64,000 nucleotides of DNA from Scheffersomyces stipitis CBS 6054 (lineage: Eukaryota > Ascomycota > Pichiomycetes > Serinales > Debaryomycetaceae), in contig NC_009068.1 in the NCBI RefSeq assembly GCF_000209165.1, forward strand, positions 1,364,001 through 1,428,000, in the 5' to 3' direction. The notes below the pieces were generated by a model. The model ran no database searches, had not been told where the DNA came from, and was given only the letters and a program-made list of their open reading frames with translations. Position numbers and translations under genes: made by a program. Below, piece by piece: positions 31,244 to 41,600 of this stretch. Each line of letters opens with the position of its first letter. Within the stretch, counting starts at the first letter, position 1.

Positions 31244-32296
31244 TTACCTGTTTTCGTCATCCTCGGGTTCACATCCCGTTACCTTGATGAAATAGTGTGT
31301 GTGTTCGTACTTTCCGAACCACTCTGGCCATAACTTTCCAAGACTGATGCCCCCAGGAGCAGCTCTCTTTTGGATATCAAGTTGGGATTGCACCCCGGGC
31401 CTTTGTAAATTTGAAGGCTCGTGCGGAAGCTTACTTTTATCAATATAGTATTCGTACCCAGCATGTTTAAAGTATGGGCTTGGAGGCAAGCTTGGAACTA
31501 TATCCAAGTAGTGAACAATTCGAATCAAACCACTTTGAAAGTCATGTGTGGAATCAATGGACTCTGCCTTGACAGTAGTTTGGAAGATTTTGTTGGTGAA
31601 TTCTGCAAACTTGTCATTTCCAAGCTTGGGGCCAGCGTATGTAACAATAAGCGGGTCATGGCCCATAAGTTGAAATTCAATTCCTGTCAATACGGCCAAA
31701 GCAGCACCAAGAGAATGTCCACTCAATACAACTTGATAATCTGGGTGTTTTTTCTTGAGGCTGTTGATGAATTTGTATATAAAAGAAAAGTTGTTTTGAA
31801 TAAAGCTGTAGAAACCTTTGTGAACTCTGCACCCTTCTGTTTCTATTGACTTGGTGGAAGCAATGGAAGTATCTCCGGATAGAACATATGGTGTATAGTT
31901 GACGGGATAAAAGTCCATGTCTGAGACCCAGTCTGACCTTGAAGCAGTTCCCCGGTATACCAATAAGATTCTCTTCTGCTCTTCATCAATGGCTATGTAG
32001 CCAGATCCAACATTTCCCTGTTTATTGAAGTTGAACGTCTTCAAGACCTCAATATTCTTGAATTCATCATCCTGGCAGCTGTGTTTAGGACAATTGGTGT
32101 CTTTATCTCCAAGCAAACCTGTGGTTAAACCCCTCTTAATACAGTAGGCAAAGGAAGTCAAATGAGCATACTCTACTAGTTTGTTGTAATCAGGAGGGTT
32201 TTTGTCCCTAGGATCGAGTTGAATTCTCCCCACTGATATAGACTTCGCAACTGCAAAAAGTTGCGAAGCAATAACTATCAAGACAGACAACTTCAT
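31244..32296 (-). CDS. LIH1: Secreted class-3 lipase (LIH1-like)
   Basis: A 350-aa protein with an N-terminal signal peptide (about 1-19). The alpha/beta-hydrolase core carries VYRGTASRSDWVSD (oxyanion region), the nucleophile S195 in LSGHSLGAAL, the catalytic D265 in HYLDIVPSLPP and a C-terminal H334 in HTHYF. This is the complete Ser-Asp-His triad of fungal triacylglycerol lipases. Several cysteines (52, 69, 74 and 156) could form disulfides. A Lys-Arg pair at 310-311 may be a processing site. It is likely secreted or in the secretory pathway; the natural ester is unknown. S. cerevisiae LIH1 is the closest remembered relative, and feruloyl-esterase-like activity is a lesser alternative. Confidence 0.86.
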   Translation of the reverse strand: MKLSVLIVIASQLFAVAKSISVGRIQLDPRDKNPPDYNKLVEYAHLTSFAYCIKRGLTTGLLGDKDTNCPKHSCQDDEFKNIEVLKTFNFNKQGNVGSGYIAIDEEQKRILLVYRGTASRSDWVSDMDFYPVNYTPYVLSGDTSIASTKSIETEGCRVHKGFYSFIQNNFSFIYKFINSLKKKHPDYQVVLSGHSLGAALAVLTGIEFQLMGHDPLIVTYAGPKLGNDKFAEFTNKIFQTTVKAESIDSTHDFQSGLIRIVHYLDIVPSLPPSPYFKHAGYEYYIDKSKLPHEPSNLQRPGVQSQLDIQKRAAPGGISLGKLWPEWFGKYEHTHYFIKVTGCEPEDDENR

Positions 32297-32584
32297 TTAG
32301 ATGAAATCCTGAAGAAGAATAGAGAAAACAACAACAATTTTGAAAACGATCTTGTTCTTTGTTCTTTTATAGCAGTTAGCGTGGTATATATACTAGCATT
32401 TAGAAATGTTAGTTTAAGGAAGTTGCAGCCATTTTATTTTTCTGTGATGCTGCAGTTTACCAAAATGGCAATTCCAGTGAGTACTACTGTTTTCTGTACA
32501 TACTCTGGTTGGTCTTACAAGATAGTGCTGGTTAAGTTCTTGTCGTTTCGTTATCATTATCGTCTATGGTATGCTCTAAAAAGT

Positions 32585-33259
32585 CTATGTACACCTCAGC
32601 TCCATGTGGATATTATTACATTGAACACTACAATAGTACAAACCACAATTAGAGCATCTCGAATAGTGAGACTGGGATCCACAAATACAGCACAAGCGTA
32701 ATCTGGGTCTATATATCTTGTCCACTTTAGCTCGCTTGATTTTAGGAGCTGCTTCGACCTCGGCAAAGTCGATGAACTGGAAATTTACTCCAAGAATTGT
32801 GTTGATAGACATCAAGTTACGCTCTTCTTCAAAGTACAGATTCAAGTTACGACGAGCAGCAAGAATTCTCTTTGTAGTAGGCGTCTGGCCCAAACGGCTC
32901 TTGTTGGAATTAGAATGTATGCTATTGTAAGCAAAGTTTTTGGGGATCTCGAAAGAGGCTGTAGCAGATTCCTTGTTTAGTTCTACTAGTCTTCTGGATA
33001 CTAACCTCTCTAATTGAACCTGCTGAGCAGATTTCAAAGGACCCGTATTCAGCTCATCGTTTATTTGTGTCTGCGCATTCATCAATAGATTGACATTATA
33101 GTTGACTTTAGCTCTTCCTTTTTTATTAGAACCAACAGAATCTTCATCTCCAGTTGCTCCTCCACGGTGAACTGATCTGGCTGAGAGATTTATCGAAGAA
33201 GTGAAATAGATAGTCGAGCTATTCGAGCTCGACGTCTTCGGCACTTCCTCGACCAACAT
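32585..33259 (-). CDS. VPS71: SWR1-complex subunit with zinc-finger HIT
   Basis: The 224-aa protein has a disordered Ser-rich N-terminus, a helical middle (about 70-180), and a C-terminal HIT-type zinc finger. Ligands appear at C190 (or C191), C193, C202, C205, C210, C214, H218 and C223. This fits Vps71/Swc6, the subunit that helps the SWR1 remodeller exchange H2A for H2A.Z in chromatin. The length is slightly below the S. cerevisiae protein (~280). It lies tail to head with the lipase gene, 288 bp apart. The start is the only in-frame ATG at this end. Confidence 0.88.
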   Translation of the reverse strand: MLVEEVPKTSSSNSSTIYFTSSINLSARSVHRGGATGDEDSVGSNKKGRAKVNYNVNLLMNAQTQINDELNTGPLKSAQQVQLERLVSRRLVELNKESATASFEIPKNFAYNSIHSNSNKSRLGQTPTTKRILAARRNLNLYFEEERNLMSINTILGVNFQFIDFAEVEAAPKIKRAKVDKIYRPRLRLCCICGSQSHYSRCSNCGLYYCSVQCNNIHMELRCT

Positions 33260-33754
33260 GACAATTAATATAGGTATATGAGACGAGAGATACCAAATAG
33301 AGAAATTAGTAATGAAATGATTTGACTTTGAAATTGAAATTGAATGTTCATATTTATCAAATAGTGGTGTGCAATATGCAGTATTTTATACCAGAGTGAT
33401 AAGATGGCAATAGTAATAGGAGGAAGAAAGTGAAGGTATAACTCAAGAAGAGTATATACATCTAAGTAGAGAATTTCTTGTTCTACTGAACTGATATGTG
33501 CACATGTATTGTTTTCTTTATATGCGTACTATGTGAGTAAGTCGTCATGGACTGTCTCTAATATATACAAGAGGGCAGAGCAGCCACGGAAAAGCCATCC
33601 ACTGGCCAAATGATAATGAAATCGTCACCCTTCACATCTTTCAATTTGCATTCGTTTATAACTTGTTCTAGACTTGAGACTTTTTCTAAATTTTCTTCGA
33701 CCATTTCTCTTTCAGAAGATGGTTTTCTAGGAACGACCTTTGTCTTTCACTATA
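33260..33754. other. Intergenic between VPS71 and MDM35
   Basis: A 495-bp AT-rich spacer between two genes on the same strand, holding the VPS71 promoter and the MDM35 3' end. A 63-codon + strand frame at 33610-33801 overlaps MDM35 antisense and is treated as chance. Confidence 0.5.
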
Positions 33755-34024
33755 TCATTTCTTCTCAGTACCTGCGCTGGCTCGGATCTCTTCCGAGGTA
33801 AACGGCTGGTCTTCTCTAGCCTTGTCCAACATGGGCTTGACCTTCTGTTTGACTAATGCAGCATTCACGCATGTGATGTAGGTGTCCCAGAACTCGGTAC
33901 ATTCGTTCTGAAGAGATTTGCCCTGCAAGAATTTTTCAGTATACCATTTGTTGAAACAGTCGTCGTATTTGTTCTTGGATTCTGTGCACTCAGGTGCAAA
34001 GGACACAGACATGATGTTTCCCAT
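33755..34024 (-). CDS. MDM35: Mitochondrial intermembrane-space twin-CX9C protein
   Basis: The 89-aa product begins MGNIMSVSFAPECTE, as in yeast Mdm35. It has two CX9C motifs, C13-C23 and C42-C52, plus FLQGKS and CVNAALVKQK, which are family-specific. Mdm35 is imported by the Mia40 disulfide relay. It escorts Ups1 and Ups2, which move phosphatidic acid and phosphatidylserine between mitochondrial membranes. The start at MGN is favoured over the in-frame Met at position 5 because the S. cerevisiae protein starts the same way. Confidence 0.95.
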   Translation of the reverse strand: MGNIMSVSFAPECTESKNKYDDCFNKWYTEKFLQGKSLQNECTEFWDTYITCVNAALVKQKVKPMLDKAREDQPFTSEEIRASAGTEKK

Positions 34025-34547
34025 AATAGAGATCCTCGTAGATGTCAGAAAGGCAATAAGACAAGAGAAGATTCAATAGCTTCAGCAATATAGAATCGTT
34101 GGTAAATGATGGAGAAATCAGATGGATATGGTCATGTGATCTAAGTTATAGTAAATGCAGGATCGTTCAGTCTGTCTCTGCGAAGAGAGGCAGAGTGAAG
34201 TGAAAACTTTTACATGTTATTATGAACCTGGGAGAACGAATCTTCGGTGAGGGATTTTTGACTCACACACAATTTCAGCATTAACTTCTCTTTTGAATCT
34301 GCTGTTAAAACATACCGATATCGAAGGAAGAATTGACATGTGGAATACAATTTAAGGAAAACTGCATATATTCCTTCTAAATTTTGGTTTATCATGTGAC
34401 TTGGATCACGTTCAAAAAAGCGCGTTTGATTGCGAGCTTTAAACAAAATCATAACATAGTGATTCTTCAGTAGGAGTTCTTATCAGATCCAAACATATTT
34501 CAATATATTAAAACCGAATTGATCGTTTTATCATCACCGATATCTCT
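34025..34547. other. Divergent promoter between MDM35 and ASK1
   Basis: A 523-bp AT-rich region. A word ACGCGT, the MluI cell-cycle box of G1/S genes, was looked for near ASK1 and not found; GCGCGTTT at about 34420-34427 is only partly similar. An 80-codon - strand frame at 34210-34452 has no recognisable features. Confidence 0.45.
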
Positions 34548-36350
34548 ATGAAACGGTATTCCATAGCCCCGTCGCTGTCCAGGCGAAAATCGGCGGCAGC
34601 CTCGGCCTACAATGATGATTCTGCATTTGCTCGCCAGGAACTAGAACGATTAGAGCAGGAGACAACGCTAGTATTACAAGAAATCGACAAGAATATCTCA
34701 CGGGCCAACTCGGTAATAAACGACCGATTGATTCCCGTCATCAAAGACTACTCCTCCGAGACCAGGAAGGTGTGGAACAATGCTGGTTTCTGGAAATACT
34801 TCTTTGAGCATCTGGCCAATGTAGAATTGAATTCGTACGAGGATCCCATAAACACAAACACTGACGTGAATACAATTGCTAATACGGGAAACAATTTGCT
34901 TTTTGACGATGACGAAAAAGAAGAGGAAATTGTTGATGCAAACGATGAATATGAAAATGACAATGATCGTGTAGATGAACTTCCAGTATTCAAGCGTCCA
35001 CTTGTAAATCATGTAGAAGATCTGACCCCAACCTGGACCTTGGAACAGAACCAGAATATTAACAAAAATCAGACTCAAATCGAGCATCAGAACCAGAATA
35101 AAAATCAGAGCCAAAATCAAGTCCTGAGTCATAACCAAAGTACTCAAAGCCAGGGTAAACATACAAATAAACAGGTTCAATCGTCTACGCCACAGATCCA
35201 CAAACGAACATCGCTCTTACAGGTGTATAATCGTCAAGTAGCTCGGTACGATCCTAGCGAAAGCATCGGACTTCAGATCCCACCAATGTTGACTGCAACA
35301 TTGTCTAGTAGCGAAGCTACCAACACCAACAGTAGATCACCTGTTCGTAGAACGCGATCTCCATCAAAGACACAAACCTTGCGGCAATCTCTAGATGCGT
35401 ACCACCGAGTGTCGATATCTCCGCGAAAGATCCAAACTCCATTGAGAACATATGATGAAGTCAGAAGGAGGTCGTCGATGATTCGTGAGTTGATCAACTC
35501 GTCTCCGACATTGCCGGAGCCTCCAATCTTACAATCGGAGATCGGAAACTCGCCCCCACCCGTAAGTCACAATAGTAAAGACTCTGCTCAATCGGCTGCA
35601 GCTTCGAGCCGAGACGTTCTTTCGCCAGTGTTAATTGAGTCGGTGTATTCGCCAGCAAAGAGCATCCATTCTTCGGCACATCGTAAGGGAGCAGCCTCGG
35701 CAGAAAACACCATCCAACGGTTTCCATCAACTCCCAAATTTGTAGAAAGACTCAGCGGTGGTGCTGGTGTAGATATCATGAGAACGCCGTTCGGAACTAG
35801 ACTTCGATACGGGGACGATAGCGATCTCCAGCCTCCTGAGCTCCAGAATGACGTGCCATTAAGTTCTACAATGACTAGGCCCTCTACAGCGGCAGATGCT
35901 TTGCCTGTTGAAGGATCGAGTAAGAGGAAGAGCGGCGGAACTGAGGGCCTGAGCAAGAGACCCCGGCCTCTTGAAACCAACGACGATAACGAAAATGTAT
36001 TCTTAGATTCTACAAACAAGAACGTTTCTGCTGGTTCTACAGTCTACCACTCGATTTTGCAGCAAGAACGCGACAAGTCTCGGGACAACACCAACCACTC
36101 GCAATCGAGATCGATTTCACAGGTGTTTGATGATGTAATCGCGCGAATCTCAGGAAAAAGGACAGATACGAATGTAGATGAAGGTCAAGCCCACGATGAG
36201 CTTGAACGGGCCAATGGTCCAGAAGTAAATGACATCTTCAAGGAAGTGTCGGGCACACAGGAAGATGCCAGTCTACAAGACCATACAGGCAACTCCACCA
36301 GCGAATTGGGGCCGTTACGTGAGCGCTGGAGAAACATCAACGGGCTCTAG
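34548..36350 (+). CDS. ASK1: DASH/Dam1 complex subunit Ask1
   Basis: A 600-aa protein. The conserved Ask1 domain is N-terminal (about 28-100), with LEQETTLVLQEIDKNISRAN, then IPVIKDYSSETRKVWNNAGFWKYFF. The rest is predicted disordered, Ser/Pro-rich and has many SP sites, the pattern expected for Cdk1 control. It contains an Asn-Gln/Ser repeat region (about 167-200). The Dam1/DASH ring couples kinetochores to spindle microtubules; Ask1 is one of its ten subunits. The product is longer than S. cerevisiae Ask1 (~290) because of the disordered tail. The in-frame ATG at 34548 precedes the domain by only ~25 residues, as expected. Confidence 0.9.
   Translation: MKRYSIAPSLSRRKSAAASAYNDDSAFARQELERLEQETTLVLQEIDKNISRANSVINDRLIPVIKDYSSETRKVWNNAGFWKYFFEHLANVELNSYEDPINTNTDVNTIANTGNNLLFDDDEKEEEIVDANDEYENDNDRVDELPVFKRPLVNHVEDLTPTWTLEQNQNINKNQTQIEHQNQNKNQSQNQVLSHNQSTQSQGKHTNKQVQSSTPQIHKRTSLLQVYNRQVARYDPSESIGLQIPPMLTATLSSSEATNTNSRSPVRRTRSPSKTQTLRQSLDAYHRVSISPRKIQTPLRTYDEVRRRSSMIRELINSSPTLPEPPILQSEIGNSPPPVSHNSKDSAQSAAASSRDVLSPVLIESVYSPAKSIHSSAHRKGAASAENTIQRFPSTPKFVERLSGGAGVDIMRTPFGTRLRYGDDSDLQPPELQNDVPLSSTMTRPSTAADALPVEGSSKRKSGGTEGLSKRPRPLETNDDNENVFLDSTNKNVSAGSTVYHSILQQERDKSRDNTNHSQSRSISQVFDDVIARISGKRTDTNVDEGQAHDELERANGPEVNDIFKEVSGTQEDASLQDHTGNSTSELGPLRERWRNINGL
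35044..35140. repeat. Degenerate Asn-Gln hexanucleotide repeat in ASK1
   Basis: CAGAAC/CAAAAT/CAGAAT-type units encode repeated NQ and NKNQ dipeptides in the disordered part of Ask1. They are more degenerate than the arrays in MLP1 and the ESL-type gene but of the same type. Confidence 0.75.
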
Positions 36351-37223
36351 CAAAGCAATCTTGTATCATTATAGAGTATGCATGTTATGTAATATTTGAA
36401 TAATAGTAATTGGTAACTATGGACATTTCTATACTTACGTAGATTGCTGTAGTAATGGGCCTATGATTATTGACCACGACAGTTTCCTGTCTACGGCAAT
36501 TCCTGTCTATGATATTCATGTCCAGTAACTCATGACTACTGCGATCATTACAATTCTACTAGTAGGATATTTATTATTAGTGGTAAGTTATTGCCATAGT
36601 GACGTAGATAGATGGTTATAATGTGGAACTGTATTATGACTATACCCTTTGACAAATTGAAGTGCTATTATTACCACATAGACCCAACATTCTCGCTATG
36701 AATTTTTGTATCCGCTCCAGAACTATATTTGATAACTTTCTGGACAATTTTGCAAAAATGTAAATTACTATGGTGGTCCTACTACCAGTTAACACTACTC
36801 TTTGTCATTTCCTGGAAAACCAAGGCTACTTTCCCCGTCACCATCTTTCCATGACGAAGTTAAATTGTATTTTTCTGATAAACCGGATGGTCCAAATAGG
36901 AAATGTTGCATTTATAGACATTTGCAGATCTTCTGTGCATGAACCGAAGCTTACGCCAGTTACCAATTGATTACTATGCGCTGACTCAAGGTGTATAGGA
37001 GTGCATATGCCTGTTTTCTTACAAAGCTGACTAAACGACGCACGTTTATTGGCTGATGCTTTGATTTGGAACCTCGTGATCCGAGTCACCAGCTGCAAAA
37101 GCAATATCTCGATACGGCTGGATCCATAATATAAATTCAGTGGTGGATCCACAATTCAAAGTGTGGATTTCCTTTTTTCACATACTAACTAAACCAAATT
37201 CGTTCATACATATAACTAACAAA
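36351..37223. other. Intergenic between ASK1 and the cysteine-rich gene
   Basis: About 870 bp of AT-rich DNA. Overlapping frames at 36770-36970 (+) and 36838-37152 (-) show no recognisable features. A TATA-like ATAATATAAATT lies at about 37126-37137, roughly 90 bp before the cysteine-rich gene's ATG. Confidence 0.45.
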
Positions 37224-37451
37224 ATGGTCTGCTCCGCTTCCGAATGTGTCTGTGCTAAGAAATCCACCTGCTCCTGTGGTGCTCAACCAGCTTTAAAGTG
37301 CACCTGTGAAAAGGCTGCTGTTGAAAATGTTGTTCCAGAATCCACTGCTGCTTGTGCCTGTGGTATGAGAAACAAGGACAACTGCACCTGTGGTGTCAAC
37401 GCTGTCTGCGATGGTGCCAGAGAAGGAGAAACCGACTTCACCAACTTGTAA
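37224..37451 (+). CDS. Small cysteine-rich, metallothionein-like protein
   Basis: The 75-aa product has 12 cysteines, ten of them in five CxC pairs (C8/C10, C16/C18, C26/C28, C44/C46, C54/C56), plus C3 and C62. The repeated unit is roughly CSCGAQPALKCTCEKAA. It has no aromatic residue other than one Phe near the C-terminus and no signal peptide. CxC clustering suggests binding of copper, zinc or cadmium, as in metallothioneins. I recall similar conserved small proteins across fungi without a defined function, so a metal role is inference. The ATG at 37224 has an AAA context and strong codon bias, suggesting high expression. An in-frame GTG upstream (37140) is not credible. Confidence 0.85.
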   Translation: MVCSASECVCAKKSTCSCGAQPALKCTCEKAAVENVVPESTAACACGMRNKDNCTCGVNAVCDGAREGETDFTNL

Positions 37452-37883
37452 GCCAGACTACCAGAGTATTAGTGGACTACTACTACACTACTGGGGCTGA
37501 AGAGTTCTACAAAATTTGACATTTTTCGTATTTATCATCTCAAGAGCATAATGGACACCAGCGGGTGAAAGAGCCTGGTTTGGCTGACTGTTGCCTTCAA
37601 TTGTATACTAGCGTCTAGCATTTAATAACATAATAATAGCCTTAAATAGGAATGGACTTTGACTAGCTAAAGACTGTAGATATGAACTCATCTTAATCGG
37701 TCTGCTTCGAAATGTCGCGCAGATGTGCTACTCTCGTCACGATACATTTATCATGTGACCAATTTGCGACACACGACATGTTGCTTCGGCTTTCCACTAA
37801 GTATGGGGAATCGATCTCTACGCCTAGATCTTGAAGGCTTCACAATTGCTTCACAAATCAGATTTCAAACATATCCGCACACA
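37452..37883. other. Intergenic between the cysteine-rich gene and SDH6
   Basis: A 432-bp spacer without a supported gene. It holds the upstream gene's 3' end and the SDH6 promoter. The open frame continues upstream of SDH6 from 37725 but without family similarity, and it includes an in-frame ATG at about 37803. Confidence 0.5.
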
Positions 37884-38120
37884 ATGGCTCGTCTCTCAGG
37901 TTTGCAGCGTGAGGTCTTGAAACTCTACCGCACTTGTATAAGGACGATTCGCACCAAGCCAGAGGAAACTCAACTCCATTGGAGAGCCTATATAAGAGAA
38001 GAGTTTGGGAAGAACAAAGCCATACCTAAAAAGCTGTTCAGTGTAATAGAGCATCTTATCCGCGTCGGCCATCGTCGTTTTGAAATGTATCTGAATCCAC
38101 AAATTAAGGACATCCATTAG
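37884..38120 (+). CDS. SDH6: Succinate dehydrogenase assembly factor 1 (LYR protein)
   Basis: A 78-aa mitochondrial matrix protein. It begins MARLSGLQREVLKLYRTCIR, containing the LYR motif at residues 14-16. It continues with FGKNKAIPKK and IEHLIRVGHRR, matching Sdh6/SDHAF1 in length and sequence. SDHAF1 helps insert iron-sulphur clusters into the Sdh2 subunit of complex II by engaging the Fe-S transfer machinery through its LYR motif. The start at 37884 is chosen because homologues begin at this point; the frame extends upstream. One CTG codon (in PKK-ctg-F) should be read as Ser. Confidence 0.93.
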   Translation: MARLSGLQREVLKLYRTCIRTIRTKPEETQLHWRAYIREEFGKNKAIPKKLFSVIEHLIRVGHRRFEMYLNPQIKDIH

Positions 38121-38642
38121 CATGTTGAACATCTACTCATATCATTTCGCTGGCTCCAAAAATAAAGCCATAGCTTGCTTGCTTGCTTCATCTGTAACTT
38201 GCTCCATGAAATCTAATAGATTTTGCATATCATTACTATCAAACATGTTTCTCACATCGAGAGCCTCCTTCCACAGAAATATTTCGTACGTTCAGAATCT
38301 TCACTGTCCGAGTAGCCTCATTACTTGAGGAAGTACAAAAATCTTTACTAAGAAATCTCTTCATAGGATGAGAAGCCTCATAAAATTCACACCATCGCTA
38401 CTACTCATTTATACTTGAGATACTTCATATCACAGCTACTTCCACTCTTCCCCATGCTATATTCGGAACGCATAACATCGCAACTACTTACATACGGTGA
38501 AAGGTCATATATAACTTATGCATTTTCACATACTGAGAATACTGAATTCTTATAAAAGTCACTCTCTGTACATATTCTTATCCGACTATTTATTACATTA
38601 TCTAATAAAATTCGTAATCAAAATTTGCTTATATATCGTATC
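38121..38642. other. Convergent intergenic region SDH6 / RGA2
   Basis: 522 bp of AT-rich 3' flanking DNA between two convergent genes. No gene, tRNA or repeat was recognised. Confidence 0.5.
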
Positions 38643-41600
38643 TCAGTCCTCGATCATATCGTCAAACACCTTCTCCCAGTGGTTCAACATAAGCTCGGTG
38701 GTCTCATTTCTGTGGCCCATGTCTATCATCTCCTTCTGGCCCGTCTCATCTCTGGCAATGGTAGGAGCAAACACCACAGACAAGTTCTTGTAGTTCATTC
38801 TGTTCAAATTGGCAAATGAACTCACCAAGGACAAGTGCTTACACAAGAGGTACAACGTGTGCTTGTTCGCGTTGGGCAATTTGCTGGCCACCTTCTTCAA
38901 GTCTGCTACCTTTTTTTCTACCTTGGTGTTGCCTCCAGACGAGACTTTAATGAAATCATCATAGATGGCATATGGAATCAAAGGATCAGGTAGCTTACGG
39001 AAATATCTCTTTAAAGCAGAAGTCACAGCATTTATGTCTCCACTCATGGCCTCCTGAAGCTTGAGAAGCTGCTTTTCGTCCAGAGCAGGACTAGCTCCGA
39101 TGTTAGAAAAGGCATTCTCTATAGCTACAATGGCCGAGTTGCCTCCGGAGATTCTGTATATACCCTCCATGTCCAAACCTCTCATTTCCACTTCTACCAA
39201 ACACTTGGTGATGATCAACGGTACCTCTACATTTTCAAAATCGGCACGCTGTTGAATAGTCGAAGAGAATAAGGGAACATTGGGAGTCTCAGAATCTCCG
39301 TTCGACAAAAGCGTGTCGATGATGTTGGTAGATCTAGACCGAGTAAACCTCTTTTTGTCCTGGTTGATAGCACCATCCACCAGTCCGTTCAGGCTATGGT
39401 TCGGCAATCTGATAGCCTGAGAAGAGTAGTTCTGGCTGACCTTGCTTGACCCATTGTACAGATAGCCAGATTGGCCCAGGAGTTGTGAACTGTTGGAGCC
39501 TGCTAAAGGTTGAGAAGAAGCAGATTGACCTCCTGGCAGGCTTGTTTGAACGAGATTAGGAGCGGCGTTCTTTGCTCTTCTCCAGAATTTGAGTCTAGTA
39601 GCTCTGTTTGTCTCAGCAGACTCGTCAGGAAGTTCCGTGAAGTGAACTCCACCAATGATGGTGGTATTGTTTGGAATGTACTCGGTATCGTTAGAAACTC
39701 TGGTGTATGATGACGAATATGAATCTGACGGCGTTTCAAGCTTACGATTCTGATCTAGTGACAGTTCTAGTTTACGATTCTGGTCGAGCAACTGGTTGTT
39801 GTACTCCGCCAATTTAAGTTTCTGAGCTTCAAGCTCATCGATATCACTGAGTAACTTGTTCAAACGAGAAGTCTCGTTCTGAACTTTAGCGTTGAGCGAT
39901 TTGACCTGTTCATTCAACTTGGACTTTTCCGTTGCCAATCTGCGGCATTCTCCGTTCAACGACGACTTCTGTCCTGATAACTGGGAGATTTCGAATTTCA
40001 AGGTTTTGAGATCGAAGTTCTCGTTTTCATCGTGATGGCTATCGAGACTAGTCAAAAACGGGGTATCAGAAGTCGAACGTGTGTGTTCTCTGAAAGTGGC
40101 ACCGTAAGACTGCGGAGTAGATATAGGCAATGGAGGTGTAGTATAGGCTGCTCCGTTGGACACAGATCCTTCCGACACATGACGAGAATGGCCCTTTCCT
40201 TCCTTATCCTTTTCCTCCTTGTTGGACTTGAAGAATCCAAACTTGCCAGATGAAGTGCTGCCGCCAGAAATTGAACGTTTGTGCTTCAAGCTGAGTTTTG
40301 GGGTCTTGATAAGCGTATTCATTCTCAGCAACGTTGACGTTCCAGACTGTTCGAGTCCGTCTATAGCATCGTTGGATCCATAGCTTTTTCTGGGCGAGTG
40401 GTGGATGGCATTATGTGAAGGGGTGAGGGTCATATCGTCGTCACTGGCCCGATGTCTCTTTTCCTGTTGCTGCTTCAAATAGCTACGTTGTTCATCCTGG
40501 CCATCTCCATAGTTAATTCCTTCGAGGCCCAAGCCCTTAGGGTTGTCATCTCTTCTGGTAGGAGTACTAGGAAGAGGTGCTTTAGGAGGAGGCGAGGTCA
40601 CGCTAGAAGGCGTCCTCTTCTGAGGAGTCAGTAGAATGGTATTGTAGTCAACGTCTTCCAATCCTTCTGTTTCTATGTAATCATTCGTTTCTACAACACG
40701 AGCCTGTCTGTTGGCCTTTGCAAATGGAGAGGTGCAACCAGATCTGGCCCGGGGATCGTCTCCGAGCGCTGAAAGCGTATTCGACTTGATGCTACCCGTA
40801 GAATTTGTTGGAGCTGGAGAGCCAGATTTGGCGTCCGATTTTACGTCCGCATTCAGTGGCTCCGATTCGATGTTGGTGGTATGGAACTCGTGGTCGTGGT
40901 ACTGGTTGGGCGATAGTATCATGAGGTTCTTTGGCTTGAAAGAGGGCGAAACAGGAAGCGTATTACTCATTTCCGGCGTCCTCTGTTCAGAATCTTTTAC
41001 TATTATGTCTACAGCTGGCTGTAACTCCGCATCTTTCAGCGTGGGGATGTCGCTTCCAGGCGCACCTACATTGGAAGATGCTGCATCAGTATATTCCGAC
41101 GCCTTGGAGTCCTGTCTCGAGTGAGAAGGAGGTGTGTTGAAGGGTGGGGTACTGAGTTTCTGAAGTTGAGTGCCTTCATCATCAAGGAAAGGAGGAGGTG
41201 ATCTACGGTGAAGAAGCGAGGAGGAGGCTACATCCTTTTGAGGTCTGAGCGAAGGTCTATTGGCAATGTTGTCGTCGTCATCGCTGTCGTTGACCACTTC
41301 CTCGATAGAGAAGTCGTTATCTGGAGGCACCAACGTGGTTAGCTCTCTCGTTTTCTGAGGAGAAACCAACGGTTCTTTGTAGTGAGAGTAATCAGAAGAG
41401 CCTCGTGTAGCTGTAGCAGAAGTAGCTCCAGAAGTAGCACCAGAAACAGTTGGGGGATTTGGAAGAATCTTCTTTTTCAGCAAGACAGAATTGCTGGACT
41501 TGTTTGTCTGCGAATATATATCCGAAGCGGTAGAAGACGTAGCTGTAGTCGTATTGGTGATGGTCGTATTGTTAGCAGCTGTGGAGGAGGTGGTGGTAGT

